From Chondrilla cf. caribensis (taxonomy: Eukaryota > Porifera > Demospongiae > Chondrillida > Chondrillidae), in assembly GCA_964020155.1 (NCBI GenBank), contig OZ026564.1, forward strand, positions 3,142,223-3,206,222: 64,000 nucleotides of DNA. The letters are read 5' to 3'. The position numbers and the translations under genes were made by a program. Below, piece by piece: positions 9,246-20,961 of the stretch; positions within the stretch are counted from its first letter, which is position 1; each line of letters begins with the position of its first letter. The notes beneath the pieces are model-generated. The model had not been told where the DNA came from and searched no databases. It worked only from the letters and a program-made list of their open reading frames with translations.

Positions 9246-11566
9246 AGTTTCGCTGGAATAGCAAAGTAACCATGGCAATGACATAACACAGCTGACAGAG
9301 CAAGGTCAGCCTAGTAATTCCTTCACCTTGCCTGGATGACCCTACCTAAGCAGTCTCCCAAGATAACCATACCTATGGATCATTACAGAATGCTTATAGA
9401 TTGATGACCACTTTAGTCCTATATTCCCAGATCAAAATGGATTTAAAGAGCACACAGTGAGACACTTGTCTTATCATTTTCTTGTCATTATCACACTGCA
9501 GTAATCAATAAATGGGCCAATTACCAAGTTCATTTTGGCAAAGACGTACACAACATAGGTGAAGTGGTCTGACTATAGCAACTGGACATGTAACTCCATA
9601 CCGTATCTTTAGTTCTTGGTACATCAAAAATGACAGACTCCATCTGGATTCAGTTATGTGTACAATAGAACCTCTAACATAACCAGAGCACAGGTACATA
9701 ATAATCTATTATAATTGGAGTGACATAGCTACATAATTGCAATTATTATAATAAACCATAGGTAATTTAAATTTATGTACTAAGTAGTTACTGTAAATTA
9801 TCATTTTCGCGAAGAAATTGGTATTCAGTTTCATTCATGAACACCCAATGACGTAATCGAAACCGACACGTGATGTGACGTACTGCAATAGGATTTGCAA
9901 AACTTTTTGTCACGAAATTGAGCAATTCATGAACGTTTGTCCCGAGAAAGTTTCCATCCATATGGTATTATTATTGATGATTTTACCTTAATAAACTTTC
10001 CCATGATTGGTGCCTGATCAATGGGTACACAGCAACTTAATAGATCCAAGGATGATATAATCCAAGGCCACTTTCCACGAATGTTACAATCAATGGCCCT
10101 TTGCTTTGGAATCCACAGTACCACTAAATATACTTTTACATAATTATTATAAGACCTATGCATGGCATCCAGGGTGTTATATTATAACCTAATATGGACA
10201 AAGGGAATTCCCAATATCAAATGATAAGATATACGTACACAATAAATAATTCCTGGAATAGGGTTGCCATGGGTACTAATACGATTATAATAATGAAAGT
10301 TATTCTAAAGTAATACTGACAGGCAAACATGTTTGTGAAGGGGAGTTGCTGGGTTCATACTTCCACACTAACAGGTGTCTCTAATCCGAAGTGACCTTTC
10401 AGAGCTGCCCATGGCATTGTACAGTGGTGAGTACCCAAACGTATTAAATGTAAACATGACATAGGCATAGGAATGGGGGAGGGGGGCACTTGCCCCCTTA
10501 AATATTTGTAAGATTTGATAAGCATTGACCCCCAAACTACATAGCATAATGAACTTGCAAAAATGCTGTATCACCTCAAAATGGAGTGATCTATCCAGCT
10601 GCAACTCATAAAATTAATGCTAATTGTAGTATTCTAGTGAATTATGATTGGAGAGAAAGAAGATTTACTGAATTGCCTCCAACAAGAGTGTGCCAAGTTG
10701 TCCTCCATTGTAGTGTGACATATACTACATGAGTAAGCATGTTATTGTCATCGGTGACTGGGAGAAGCTGTTTTGTGTTGACAGTTTGAGTCAATGATCG
10801 AAACAGCAAGCAAATTTGTTCACATTGTGGCTTTATCAAAGTGCAATGAGGGAGTGTCTGACTCTGAATTGGACAACCCTGGATTCAGTGCAATGGCCAA
10901 TTCTGAGCTCAAGAAGGAATCACCACCAGTTACTGACCCCAATACTAACCCCCAATTGGAGGACAACACCTTTGTCTCTTGCCAAAGTGCATGTGCAATG
11001 AACTACAAGTAGCAAACCAGCAAATTCATTTATAAGTGCTAATTCACGCAGACAGGGATACTTTGGTACTTTTCCTTAACATTTATGCATACTATTACGG
11101 CTTTGTAATTTGTAGAATTTTGTTCAGAGATAGTATTGAGTTGACACTTTTTTATCCTTGTATTCAAATAGTTGTTTGCATACGTATCATGCCAACAGGA
11201 TATGGCTATACTGCCAAATTATTACATATATATCCTACCTCAATGCGGAACCTTTTCAAACACCATGATATATGACATTGTATGTAATTTTGACAATTGT
11301 ACTCTGAGTAAACAACAGCGCAGACCACCCCTCCGTACTATTTCCAAATAAGTTATAGACTACAGTTTACCTGGTGATAGTTCTCAGGAAATTCGGTATT
11401 AATGTATGACCTAGTGTGGGTTACAGGCATTCCTATAATATGAAGTGATGAGGTATACACAGTAAACAATTCCTGGAATTAGGTTGCCATGGGTACTAAT
11501 AATATTATGATTGTAATAATGAAAGTTATTCTAAAGTAATACTGACAGGCCTAGGCAAATGTCAAC
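9246..11566. other. Spacer of truncated sub-unit; 313-aa gene missing
   Basis: No supported gene. 9700-9805 matches the 3' flank of the 313-aa gene (compare 3290-3385), and 9950-10330 matches its 5' flank (compare 4560-4870). The roughly 940-bp coding region is absent and replaced by about 150 unrelated bases containing ATGACGTAAT and GACGTGATGTGACGT CRE-like motifs. A G-rich patch lies at 10475-10495. The same arrangement is found at about 21320-23637. Confidence 0.55.
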
Positions 11567-12168
11567 ATGGCCAAGCTGGAGGAAGTTATTGACCGGATGT
11601 ATGGCCCTTGTAAAAATAAGCGAGGAGCAATAATTTTCCATCCTAGAAATACCTTCTTCAAAATCCATGATAGTTAAGAAGGAAAGAGATACCATGTTGG
11701 GATCCATTGACCTAGCTATTCTTGCTGATGACCTTGGGCGTGTTGGGAACTTTGTGAGGATAGCCTACAACGGAGTAGCGGGATATACTGACCTCCAGAT
11801 CAAAATACGTAGGATTGGCTATGACGTTACTAAACTCTGCGATATATCAGCAGTTACTGTGTCCATGTTCAAGCGTGCTTCCACTAGCATTTTAGCTGAT
11901 TTGCAAGGTACGTACCAGTTTCTGTTGGATCGGCTAGAAGACATGGCCTTGGAAACACTCGCCGCAGTGAATGATGTTGCCAAGGATATGGCAGGTGCCG
12001 CCGAACAGCTGTCGAAGGAATTTGATGAGCAGTCGAGTCAGCACTTGGAGATACCATGAATACTAAAGGATTGCATTCAGGAAGGACCTTGAAGATGCTC
12101 AGAAAGAAATTGACAGACAAAACAAAGATGCAGTGGATGTGGAAGCAAAGCAGCATGCAAATGAATAA
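11567..12168 (+). pseudogene. Truncated coiled-coil pseudogene 1
   Basis: Corresponds to the start and the last 35 or so codons of the 457/459-aa gene, with both coiled coils and most of the C-terminal bundle deleted. A 2-bp insertion near codon 12 and a 10-bp deletion around 12032 break the frame (stop at 12057-12059), and the 3' part is joined out of frame. A middle frame of 130 codons (11667-12059) survives. The same lesions occur at 23638-24233, so the deletion preceded the block duplication. Confidence 0.8.
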
Positions 12169-12456
12169 CATTCATTTCAGAATCACAGTAACGATTCAAT
12201 AGTTTAATTTAGTACTATACATATAGGCTTATTTTGTAATGTAGGCCATATTCTTTTATGGTAGTTAAAATGTTGCATGTTATTGGATATGAAACTTGAA
12301 TTAATAAGGGTAACATTTACGTGATTATCATAAAAATACATAACGCGTCAAACTCGACAATAGCCCAGGGCGTTTGTTTCATTAAAATGGCGGTTATTGC
12401 AGAGTTATAGGAACGCCCGTCTACAAGTGGATTTCTGCATTTCCTGTCAGCACGCG

Positions 12457-14483
12457 ATGCTGCCGATCATTTTAGTTATTTTATGGACAGCCTTGATAGG
12501 AGTCATCATATACACAATCAGGTACTACAGGAGCAGAAGGAAAACGTCTACAAGACTTCTAACCATTAGCAGTAAGTAATGATTTGTGTGTCTCTCTCTC
12601 TGTACATATTTGATGAAGTATACGCGTAGGGGCATCTTCTCAGCTCGTTCACAAGGGTGAATCGGGCTATATTTAGTTCAAATTTCCCAGAGTATTGTCA
12701 ATTTCCCATAAGGGACGCAAAGGTTAGGTGCTTATCAGGATTACCTGGTAGCCATCCGTAATAAATAGACCAACTACCTAGTTCATTACATCAAAGACGT
12801 GCACAGCATAGGTGAAGTGGTCTGACTAGCAACTGGACATGTAAGTCCATACTGTATCTCTAGTTGTTGGTACATCAAAAACGACAGACTCCATCTGGAT
12901 TCAGTTATGTGTGCAATAGAACCTCACAATTGTGACCACCTATGGGACCATTTGAAGTACAGTAGAATCTCAAAATTGAGACCACCAATGGAAACAGTCA
13001 AAGTGGTCTCAATTTTGAGGTGGTCATAATTCGACATTTGAAATGAATAGAGTAATACAGTACAAGAACTCCTTGGACTGGGAAATAGTGGTCCCATTAC
13101 TGAGGTGGTCTCATTATATTACTGATGTGGTCCTATTACTGAGGGGGTCCGATTACTGGGGGGTCCTATTACTGAGGTGGTCCCATTACTGAGGCGGTCC
13201 CAGTACTGAGGTGGTCCCATTACTGAGGCGGTCCAATTACTGGGGGTCCTATTACTGAGGTGGTCCCATTACTGAGGTGGTCCCATTACTGAGGTGGTCT
13301 GAATACTGAAGTGGTCTTTAAGTGGAGTTCTACTCTACTAGTTACTCAACAGTGAGTGTATTCTGAGTACAGTATCGGCACTAAATTTGGTCTGTGAGAC
13401 TATTGTGTCATCTACATACATATGTACATATATGTATATATATATATAATTGCATATTTATGACAACCCCAGTATACCACCAATCGTCGAGTATAAATGG
13501 AGTTATACACACATGCACTACTGCATGTACATTAGCTGTTGGTGTTGGTGTTGTAATTTTCCATATTATGTGTATTAGATATTACCTATAAATGGTCATT
13601 CACCCACTCCTTAGGTGAAGTCGATGATGGATCTTCTAAATCGAGAGTGCTGGCAGAGTAAAATGATATCATAGCTGACTACATGCCTCAAGATGAGGAC
13701 GAAAATGATGCTGAGGGTGGAGGACTAGTGGGGGCTGGAGACCACAACCTCTCGACCAACTGCGACAATAGAAGCAGTGTGGGGGAGTTTGCTGTTGATC
13801 TGAATGGAGACAGAGATGAGGGTGAGTCTGGAAGCCAACGTGGTTCCAGTCTGCTCGACGAAGTCTTCAGTGACGAATTCTTCCAGGTTTTTGAATATAA
13901 CTACCTCCATGTGAGGGACAGCGCTCATGAACCACCAGGACCTGCCGACACACAGACAAAAATAGCATTCGTCGATGAGATTCAGATGAAAGCTATGAAC
14001 GGTGTGAAATGGGAAGTGGACAGCAATTTGGCCTCAGTCTCCAAAAACCCTCCAGCCTCACTGGTGTTGATCGAGAACCTACATCGCGAGGAATTGAAAG
14101 AGATGTGAATGAAACATCTCACAAAGAACATATACTGAGCTTGTTGACCAAAGACGAGAAGAGGAATAATGGTTTTAATGATAACAGGGTTGGAGGTGAA
14201 AATGGGGTAACTAGAGTGAAAAGAAACGTAAAAAGCCGGCAGTCTGTGAGTACGAGAAGTTCAAAAGGGAAGAAAAACCATAAAGCAAGAAAGCCATTAT
14301 AGAGTACACATTCAGTGAAGCCAGCTCCGAGAGCCAAGAGGCTAGCAAGCATGACAATGAAGCTAAGTAAGCTAAGTAGTAGCTAAGCTGTACTCACCAG
14401 TCACTGGTGAGTACAGCTTTGTCACAAACATTATTGACATTGAATCGGATGTGGACGAACAGGTGGAGTTCACTTATATATAG
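12457..14483 (+). pseudogene. Membrane-protein array copy C (nonsense mutation)
   Basis: Exon 1 (12457-12571, donor AGCA|GTAAGT) keeps the intact transmembrane and basic juxtamembrane segment. Exon 2 starts at 13615 after CTTAG, but a TGG codon of the intact copy is TAA here (13659-13661), 15 codons into the exon. Later frameshifts, a deletion of the lysine-rich repeat region and an insertion near 14370 follow. The acidic region still reads open at 13683-14108. Probably non-functional; a short secreted or membrane peptide from exon 1 cannot be excluded. Confidence 0.75.
12914..13335. mobile_element. pogo/Tigger-type MITE with internal 17-bp array (copy C intron)
   Basis: Starts CAATAGAACCTCACAATTGT and ends GTGGAGTTCTACT. 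Contains degenerate tandem copies of the GGTGGTCCCATTACTGA unit at about 13085-13310. Located in the same intron as the copies at 1365 and 24967. Confidence 0.6.
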
Positions 14484-15101
14484 TCTCACTATAGCTTGTT
14501 CTTATTGACTATTTAATGTACAGTTCAATAACTTTGAATTAATTTTTTGCTTATTTTTTTGAAGCTGACTATAATATTATGCATGTATATATGTAACAAA
14601 CAGTATAATGAATATTCTTACTGTATAATATAATTATGTATATAATATGCAATGTACTGAAACTGTAAAAATGTATATTTAATGGCTTTGTTCAATCTGG
14701 CCTACTTATGTAGGGCTAAACATAAGAAAGTTAAATGTCATCTAATTATAGTTCAATGTGCGATGTATGTGTGTATAATAAGTATTATGTATGTAATTGT
14801 TATTATGCATGGTGGTTATAATGATATTATACGTACATTTGCAATTAATAATAATACTTATCCATAGAACATGTTCTGAATATGTTGTTAAATTCTGTTT
14901 TAACAGTCCTCAACTATATAATACATCATAGTGGACCCTGTAATCCCAAAATATATATTATGTGATCCTAAAAATCTTCTTTTTACAAATAGGAGTTTAG
15001 GAGTGGTGTTTGCAAGGGGGGTGATTTACATCCTAAAAACCCTAGCTTGCTAGTTTAACACTGGATGGCTGCATGCATGCATTTCTTCAATGATTGCATT
15101 C

Positions 15102-15134
<33 letters not shown>

Positions 15135-15700
15135 TTACTGACTTTATGTTGGATGAATAAAATAGCTTATTGTTATTGTGTTGTCTAGTGTCTTAGACAG
15201 TGACACTCCTTGTGGCATTCTAGTGTCTATGATGTGTGACTGATCTTGAAGCAAGCTCCCTTGAGGAAGACTCTAATATAGGACATTACTGATTCAAGTG
15301 ATACTCGGTTTATTGCACTACAATGCATTGTAGAAGTGAACTTGAATTAATTAATAGCATACCCTGGAAGGTTGTTTCGGAAGTCTTCGTACTCCCGTGT
15401 TCTCAGCCAACAGCCCGGGGCGTTTATTTTACTAAAATGGCAACCACGGCTCTGACTCCCCGAGATCGCCGCATTTCTCCCGCGGACAGTGGCCTGGTAC
15501 TTTTCCCCATAATTTGATTATTTCAATAATAATAACTACGTGACATCATTATATTAAGCTCGGCACGTGTAGATAATAACATAATACATTATAATCCATT
15601 TTATACTTGGAGCGCCATACATGCACTTGACTTACAATAAGCGATTAGTTCGTGTGATAAGTAGTTACCGTAAATTATGAAAAATAAGCAACACTAGGTA
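14484..15700. other. Array spacer without supported gene
   Basis: AT-rich spacer, homologous to 2361-3409. It contains a short (GT)n at 15102-15129. A 26-codon open frame starts in the leader motif at 15437 (GGGCGTTTATTTTACTAAAATGGC); its counterpart at 3171 has a different sequence and length, so a real peptide is doubtful. Confidence 0.5.
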
Positions 15701-16642
15701 TTACTGCACATCACTGAACTCAATGGACAGATATTCCTCTCCACTTAGCACCTGATCTTCAAACGACTTCCACGCCTCGTAGAAAGACTTGGCCACAGTA
15801 TGCACTCCCCTGCTGGTGTTGATGGCAAAATCTTGTCTGGCATGGAACTTTGCTACTATAGATTGAAGGAGATTTGTTCTTTGTTCTCCCATTTCGGTGG
15901 CGTTTATGAGCTCTGTGAAATAAGTTTTGGCTTTGAGGACGAAGGAAATGTTTTCCCGTAAATAGCCACGTTTTTTCTCCAATTCGCAACAAGACGATCT
16001 TAAACGCGAGATATCTACTTCGTGTTGACGAATACCGTCATTGCGCGATCTTATTTCTCTTTCAGTTGATGAGATGTCTGACCGTATCCTTCCAATATTG
16101 CCGTTGATTCGGTCGATATCTTTTTGAGCGTCCGAAATGACTGCCGTACCCACAGCAGCTGTAGCTGGTACCGTGACTGCTAAACTAGGGGGGAAGATAG
16201 CTCCTAGGATGACTGTCCCGACTCCTGCAGCTACAGTGCCTGAAACTGCTCTGTCCTTACTCCTTCTGGCTTCGTCAAGTCGATTTTTCGCTCTATTTAA
16301 GTCTCTTTCTTGATCTTGTAGCACCGCTTCGTCTCGACTTCTCTTTACTTCCAGATTTCTAACAGTAGCCTTTACCTCCTGCATGGAAGATTCAATAGCG
16401 CCAATTTCGCGTTGCAGTCTTTCTTCTTCATTCTTTTTTTCTTCCTCAATTGATGTCAGTCTGCCTTCCATTTCTTGGCATTGCGTGATGACGGTATTAC
16501 CACCTTCCCGAATTGCAACCAACTGTTGATCAGTGATATGTGCAACAGAGTTCCCTCTCGTCAGATCATCATTGACTTGAGTAACTAGTTCCAGGATATT
16601 GGTGCCGTGCCTAGCGATAGCCTGGTTCGTCGGTTCAGACAT
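15701..16642 (-). CDS. 313-aa coiled-coil protein with central hydrophobic hairpin, copy 2
   Basis: Same length and reading frame as 3410-4351, with conservative substitutions spread over the protein. The central Gly/Ala/Val-rich hairpin with its Pro-Pro turn (about residues 132-165) is kept although several residues differ, which argues for constraint on its hydrophobicity. The flanking coiled coils are unchanged in length. Divergent from the plus-strand partner at 18814, with a 2.17-kb spacer lengthened by two insertions (17123-17782 and about 18447-18655). Confidence 0.85.
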   Translation of the reverse strand: MSEPTNQAIARHGTNILELVTQVNDDLTRGNSVAHITDQQLVAIREGGNTVITQCQEMEGRLTSIEEEKKNEEERLQREIGAIESSMQEVKATVRNLEVKRSRDEAVLQDQERDLNRAKNRLDEARRSKDRAVSGTVAAGVGTVILGAIFPPSLAVTVPATAAVGTAVISDAQKDIDRINGNIGRIRSDISSTEREIRSRNDGIRQHEVDISRLRSSCCELEKKRGYLRENISFVLKAKTYFTELINATEMGEQRTNLLQSIVAKFHARQDFAINTSRGVHTVAKSFYEAWKSFEDQVLSGEEYLSIEFSDVQ

Positions 16643-17122
16643 TCTCAGCTGCAGTCAAATAGTTATATGCAAGATATAATAATAATATTATTATTTAATA
16701 TCTTATTCAATGATTCAGCTGCTGCAGCATATATATTATAGGTACTGTCAAAACTGCTATTTCAGCACTGTTTTGATGGTACAACAACACAGGGGTGTGA
16801 GCATATGCAGAGTATCAGAAGGAGAAAAATTTTCACAATACATGTGTATGCACATCGATATTATTGATTAGTTTACCTTGATGAATTTTCCTGTGATTGG
16901 TGCCCGATAGAGTACACTGCAACTTAGTAGGTCCAGGAACGATATAATCCAAGGCCAATCTTCACAATGTTACAGTCAATTATAGCTGTCTGCTTTACCA
17001 GAAATATACATGAACACTTATAACAGCCACGGTTGCATGCACTTTATGACCTTATATGGGCACATGCAGTACACAATTCCTAGAACTATGGGTTGCTATG
17101 GGTACTACTATGATTACAATAA

Positions 17123-17782
17123 GTAATAGTTACTACCCGACTTCTATTACGTAACGAATTTATTGTCCGAGGCACGAGGGCGCGTAGCGCCCGAGGGGCG
17201 AGTACAATAAATTCGTTACGTAATAGAAGTCGGATAGTAACTCGCTTATCGCTGCAGGGGATTGGGGAGTACGATCGTTTGAATTTAAAACAGCACAGAT
17301 ATGCAGGAGAATAGCTTCTGCTTTCGTTCAAATACGTCGTAAGCGTCCTTAGATACATTTTAGTGTTTTATCGCGTGGTAAATATGGCTAAACGTCCACG
17401 AACCATAGACACTCTAAACTACGTAGTTTAGAGTGTCTATGTACGAACCTCTTCTCTAAAGCCATCGACTATTAAGGCGAAATTTCCACCTCGCGCTAGA
17501 AGACGTTTCAATTTCGATGTCCCTGACGAAGATTTCGAAGAGTTTACTAAATTAAGGATATGTTCCTATAGACGACTTCAGCGACATCGGTCTAAATCTA
17601 TTTTTAGTAACAGACTCGCTTTAGTTATTCATTGTAGTTTGCATAACGTAATTGATATAAATTGATTACCATTCCTTAAAAGGGCATTGTTATTATAAAC
17701 TGGGCGCTTAGCCAACTTATTGCCCGGGCAGTAAACGATTTACTGCCCGGGCGGTGCCTTTGATGTATGACGTCATCGGGCG
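17123..17782. mobile_element. Foldback element with terminal hairpins and a relic ORF
   Basis: A 660-bp insertion, absent from the other array copies, flanked by ATAA on both sides (17119-17122, 17783-17786). At the left end is a hairpin with 39-base arms (17128-17166 and 17204-17242, one mismatch) and a CpG-rich loop containing GGGCGC/GCGCCC. At the right end is a perfect 14-base hairpin (17722-17735, 17739-17752, CGA loop). A relic reading frame begins at ATG 17384 (MAKRPRT) and, after a 38-bp palindromic insertion, continues in another phase with a basic region and an acidic DVPDEDFEEF stretch to about 17660. It is perhaps the N-terminus of a recombinase-type protein; family not identified. 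Confidence 0.65.
17404..17441. repeat. Perfect 38-bp palindrome nested in the foldback element
   Basis: The two 19-base halves (CATAGACACTCTAAACTAC and its complement) match perfectly with no loop. The inserted 38 bases (17405-17442) are flanked by a 7-bp direct repeat ACGAACC (17398-17404, 17443-17449), as after a transposition event. Confidence 0.85.
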
Positions 17783-18446
17783 ATAATGAAAGTTATTATA
17801 AAGTTAATATTATTATTCATATTGAAACTGACCTTTCAAAGCTGGTCAAGACATTATCTAATGGTGTATACCCAGGCATGCAAATAGCAATTCTTGAGAA
17901 TTGTACTCTGAATAAACAACAGTGCAGGCCGCCCTATCCAATTCCCAAATAAGTTAACCTACAGTTTATCTTGTGATAGTTCTCAGGAAATCCGTGCAGT
18001 ATAGTACCTGGAACACCTATATGTTAGCATGCATATAATATTATACACAGTGTCACACGTACTCACATATATTATGCACACATGTACTCACAAGCCGGTT
18101 TAGTATAAATATAAGTTGCAGTACGTATAGTGCATACAACAAAAAGGCAATTCTGAGATACAAAGTGTACCACAACGTAGCTCACTACTTTGATTTACCT
18201 GGTGTAATCACTATTGGGACTATCATTCTTGAAGAGTGAACTATATACCATTCTAAAGGTGAGTGTCTTACGCTGCACAGTATATATTAAATAAATTTAT
18301 TGAAAACATAATGGTTGTAAGAACCCCCATCCACCTATCTGTAAAAGGTGCCTGTTATTGGATGGTTGATCATTCCATACAGTATAAGTGTCTTATTTTG
18401 ATATAATTTTCGACTTTCAAAGTCATCAAAACCTTGCCAAAACTAT

Positions 18447-18655
18447 ATCAATCAATCAATCAGTCAATAATTATTTGAGTGCACCACAACCAAAGGTGCT
18501 AGGACATACCATTGGTCCTATGTAGCACTATACATCAGTACACAACCGTTACATCAGAATTAACTATGGAGTATCTAGTACACTAGTCCATCACTATTAC
18601 AAAATAATGAGTTACACACCAAATCTGGCTGACCACATTACGCTAAGATGATTTA
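18447..18655. mobile_element. Short insertion with (TCAA)n end
   Basis: Present only in the second block; the homologous stretch near 5515-5570 lacks it. It starts with several TCAA repeats, like the tail of a non-LTR retroposon read in reverse, followed by about 180 bp of unique sequence. No A/B box or coding signal was recognised, so SINE status is a guess. Confidence 0.35.
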
Positions 18656-18813
18656 AAATGTTAAAATATTATTAAGTTATAAATGGGCAATAGTCCAAAC
18701 TAAACACTCCTATGTATAGTACTGTACCAATTTATTGTAACAATTTACTGTATTTAGTCTATTGATTTTTTAGCAATATTGTTGCTACATTCACAGGAAT
18801 TATATAATAGATC

Positions 18814-20193
18814 ATGGCTGAGCTGGAGGAAGTTACTGATCAGATGGCCCTAGTGAAAATAGGGGATGAGCAATTCTCCATCCTAGAAATACCTTCTTCA
18901 AAATCCATGATAGTTAAGAAGGAGATAGACAGGATGTTGGGATTCATTGATCTAGATATTCTTGTTGACGACCTTGGGCGCGTTGGGAACTTTGTGAGGA
19001 TAGCCTACAACGGAGTAGCGGGATATACTGACCTCCAGATCAAAATACGCAGGATTGGCTATGACGTTACTAAACTCTGCGACAAATCGGCAGTCACTGT
19101 GTCCATGTATAAGCGTGCTTCCACTAGCATCTTGGCTGATTTGCAAGGTACGTACCAGTTCCTGTTGGATCGGCTAGAAGACATGGCCTTGGAAACACTC
19201 GCCGCAGTAAATGATGTTGCCAAGGATATGGCAGGTGCCGCCGAACAGCTATCGAAGGAATTTGATGAGCAGTCAAAGAAAGTCGAGTCAGCACTTGAAG
19301 ACACCATGAATACCAAAGGAAGAGAAGAGGAGAACAAGAAGGAAATAGAAAAAAGGAGGCGCGAATTAGAATTAAGTAAAGAAAAATCCGAAAAAGAGGT
19401 GAAGGAAATGGAGAAGGAGCTGGAGCAGTATGAGAAGCGATACCAAGAAGCTCAGAGAAAACAAGAATCAGCAGAGTCGTCTGCTAGAAATCCTTTTAAG
19501 CAAATGGTCAATGCCATTTTTTCGGTAGCAACAGCTCCATTCACTCGTGGCCAAGGTGGAGCTCAGCTATTTGACACAGATTCAGATATGAAAGTAGCTG
19601 AAAACTACAGAAAAGAAGCTGATTCCTATCATAAAGACATGAAGGAACAGAGATATGTCCGTCGCAAAGCACTTGGAGACATAGCAGAGTTTGCAAAATC
19701 CATTGAAAATTGCATATCAGATAAAGAACTAGCTGAAGCTGCCATTGGTGCTCTCCAAAATGCCATGGGAGGCTTGAAGAAACTGTCCGCACTCATGCTG
19801 AAGGTGTCTCTATTTTGGAAACAAATGCAATTGCATTGTGAGACCCTAGCTAAAGACAAAATGAAGAGAATGGTGGAAGCAGCCATGAGGAAACCCGAGG
19901 CCGAACGTATCAGAGTGTGGACAAACATAGGCTTCAAGAAAGCAGCCATGCAGTATTACTCTCAGTGGGTGGCTTTAGATGACGTTTGCGGTACCTACAT
20001 GAACAAAATCAAAGAGACCCAGAGGACTCTCTACGCATATCTAGAAGAAAACCCAACAACTGAAGAAGCTCGGAGGAATGTCCGTCAGCTGGCCATTGCA
20101 TTCAGGAAGGACCTTGAAGAAGCTCAGAAAGAAATAGACAAACAAAACAAAAATGCTGAGGATGCGGAAGCAAAGCAGCGTGCAAATGAATAA
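18814..20193 (+). CDS. 459-aa coiled-coil protein, copy 2
   Basis: Full-length paralogue of 5704-7077 with the same domain order: N-terminal helical region, two Lys/Glu coiled coils around an uncharged Phe/Pro/Ala turn, and a C-terminal helical bundle ending in a hydrophilic tail. It keeps the Leu-Cys-Asp segment lost in copy 1 and differs by isolated substitutions, several conservative. Preceded by the same TTCACAG acceptor-like site. Divergent from the 313-aa gene at 15701-16642. The co-maintained pair suggests that the two products work together (inference). Confidence 0.85.
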   Translation: MAELEEVTDQMALVKIGDEQFSILEIPSSKSMIVKKEIDRMLGFIDLDILVDDLGRVGNFVRIAYNGVAGYTDLQIKIRRIGYDVTKLCDKSAVTVSMYKRASTSILADLQGTYQFLLDRLEDMALETLAAVNDVAKDMAGAAEQLSKEFDEQSKKVESALEDTMNTKGREEENKKEIEKRRRELELSKEKSEKEVKEMEKELEQYEKRYQEAQRKQESAESSARNPFKQMVNAIFSVATAPFTRGQGGAQLFDTDSDMKVAENYRKEADSYHKDMKEQRYVRRKALGDIAEFAKSIENCISDKELAEAAIGALQNAMGGLKKLSALMLKVSLFWKQMQLHCETLAKDKMKRMVEAAMRKPEAERIRVWTNIGFKKAAMQYYSQWVALDDVCGTYMNKIKETQRTLYAYLEENPTTEEARRNVRQLAIAFRKDLEEAQKEIDKQNKNAEDAEAKQRANE

Positions 20194-20532
20194 CATTCAT
20201 TTCAGAATCCCTGTAATGATTCAATTGTTTAATTCAGTACCACATGTAGGCTTATATTTTGTAATGTAGACAAAATCTTTGATGATAGCGACAATGACAC
20301 ATATTATTATGTGCATTGTGTATTGTGTATCATCATGAATTTCATGTATCACACTAGACAATCTCTGTGTTTGTGCAATACATAGACATGTTATGACACC
20401 TGAATAAATGAGGGTAACTGCACTAACATTACTTGAAGTATCGTAATTAAAATACACGCGAGGCCCGGTATAACAAGAGTCGTACCGCGTCCGGTAAACT
20501 TGACAATAGCTCAGGTCGTTTGTTTTGATAAA

Positions 20533-20599
20533 ATGGCGGTTGGTGTAGGAACGTCAGTATACAAATCAGTGGATTTCTGGATTTGCTGTCAGCATGCGA
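20533..20599 (+). pseudogene. Membrane-protein array copy D, exon 1 stub
   Basis: Leader motif and first codons as in copy B (ATG at 20533), then fused near 20599 to the transposase remnant by a deletion of about 1 kb. The transmembrane segment is lost. Confidence 0.65.
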
Positions 20600-20961
20600 A
20601 GCCCATTCCTCCTACACCCGGTGAAGCAAAGAAAGCACTTCAGAGATTTTGTATCTGCCAAGCCTAGTTGTACTGAACTCTTTACTTCCATAGCAGACCT
20701 AGAGGATGCAACCTTTCATTTGATTGATACTTCCCGGGTGCAGTCACATATCACCAATTTCTTCAGTTTAAAATCATAATAACCGATGTTTATTACTGTA
20801 ACAGGTCATATATTAGTTAATATTTTCTTTATAACCCTTGTATATATGTTTATGACAGTGTAATACTTATGCTGAAAATGATTGCTCCTGTTAATGTGAA
20901 TTTCTGATTAGAGAAATTTTTCAGCTGTTCTGCTGAGATTCCTACTAACAAGACTCCACTG
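20600..20961 (+). pseudogene. pogo/Tigger transposase C-terminal remnant, copy 2
   Basis: Encodes the same C-terminal tail as 8520-8707, including the QSHITNFF PIP-box pattern, followed by the same CACTG terminus. The N-terminal helix-turn-helix piece and a short internal segment are deleted. Confidence 0.55.

Noticed and set aside
10816..11275. Frames of 60-79 codons in the spacer (repeated near 22.9-23.3 kb)
   Set aside because: They keep similar text only because the blocks are recent duplicates; there is no start context, splice pattern or recognisable domain.
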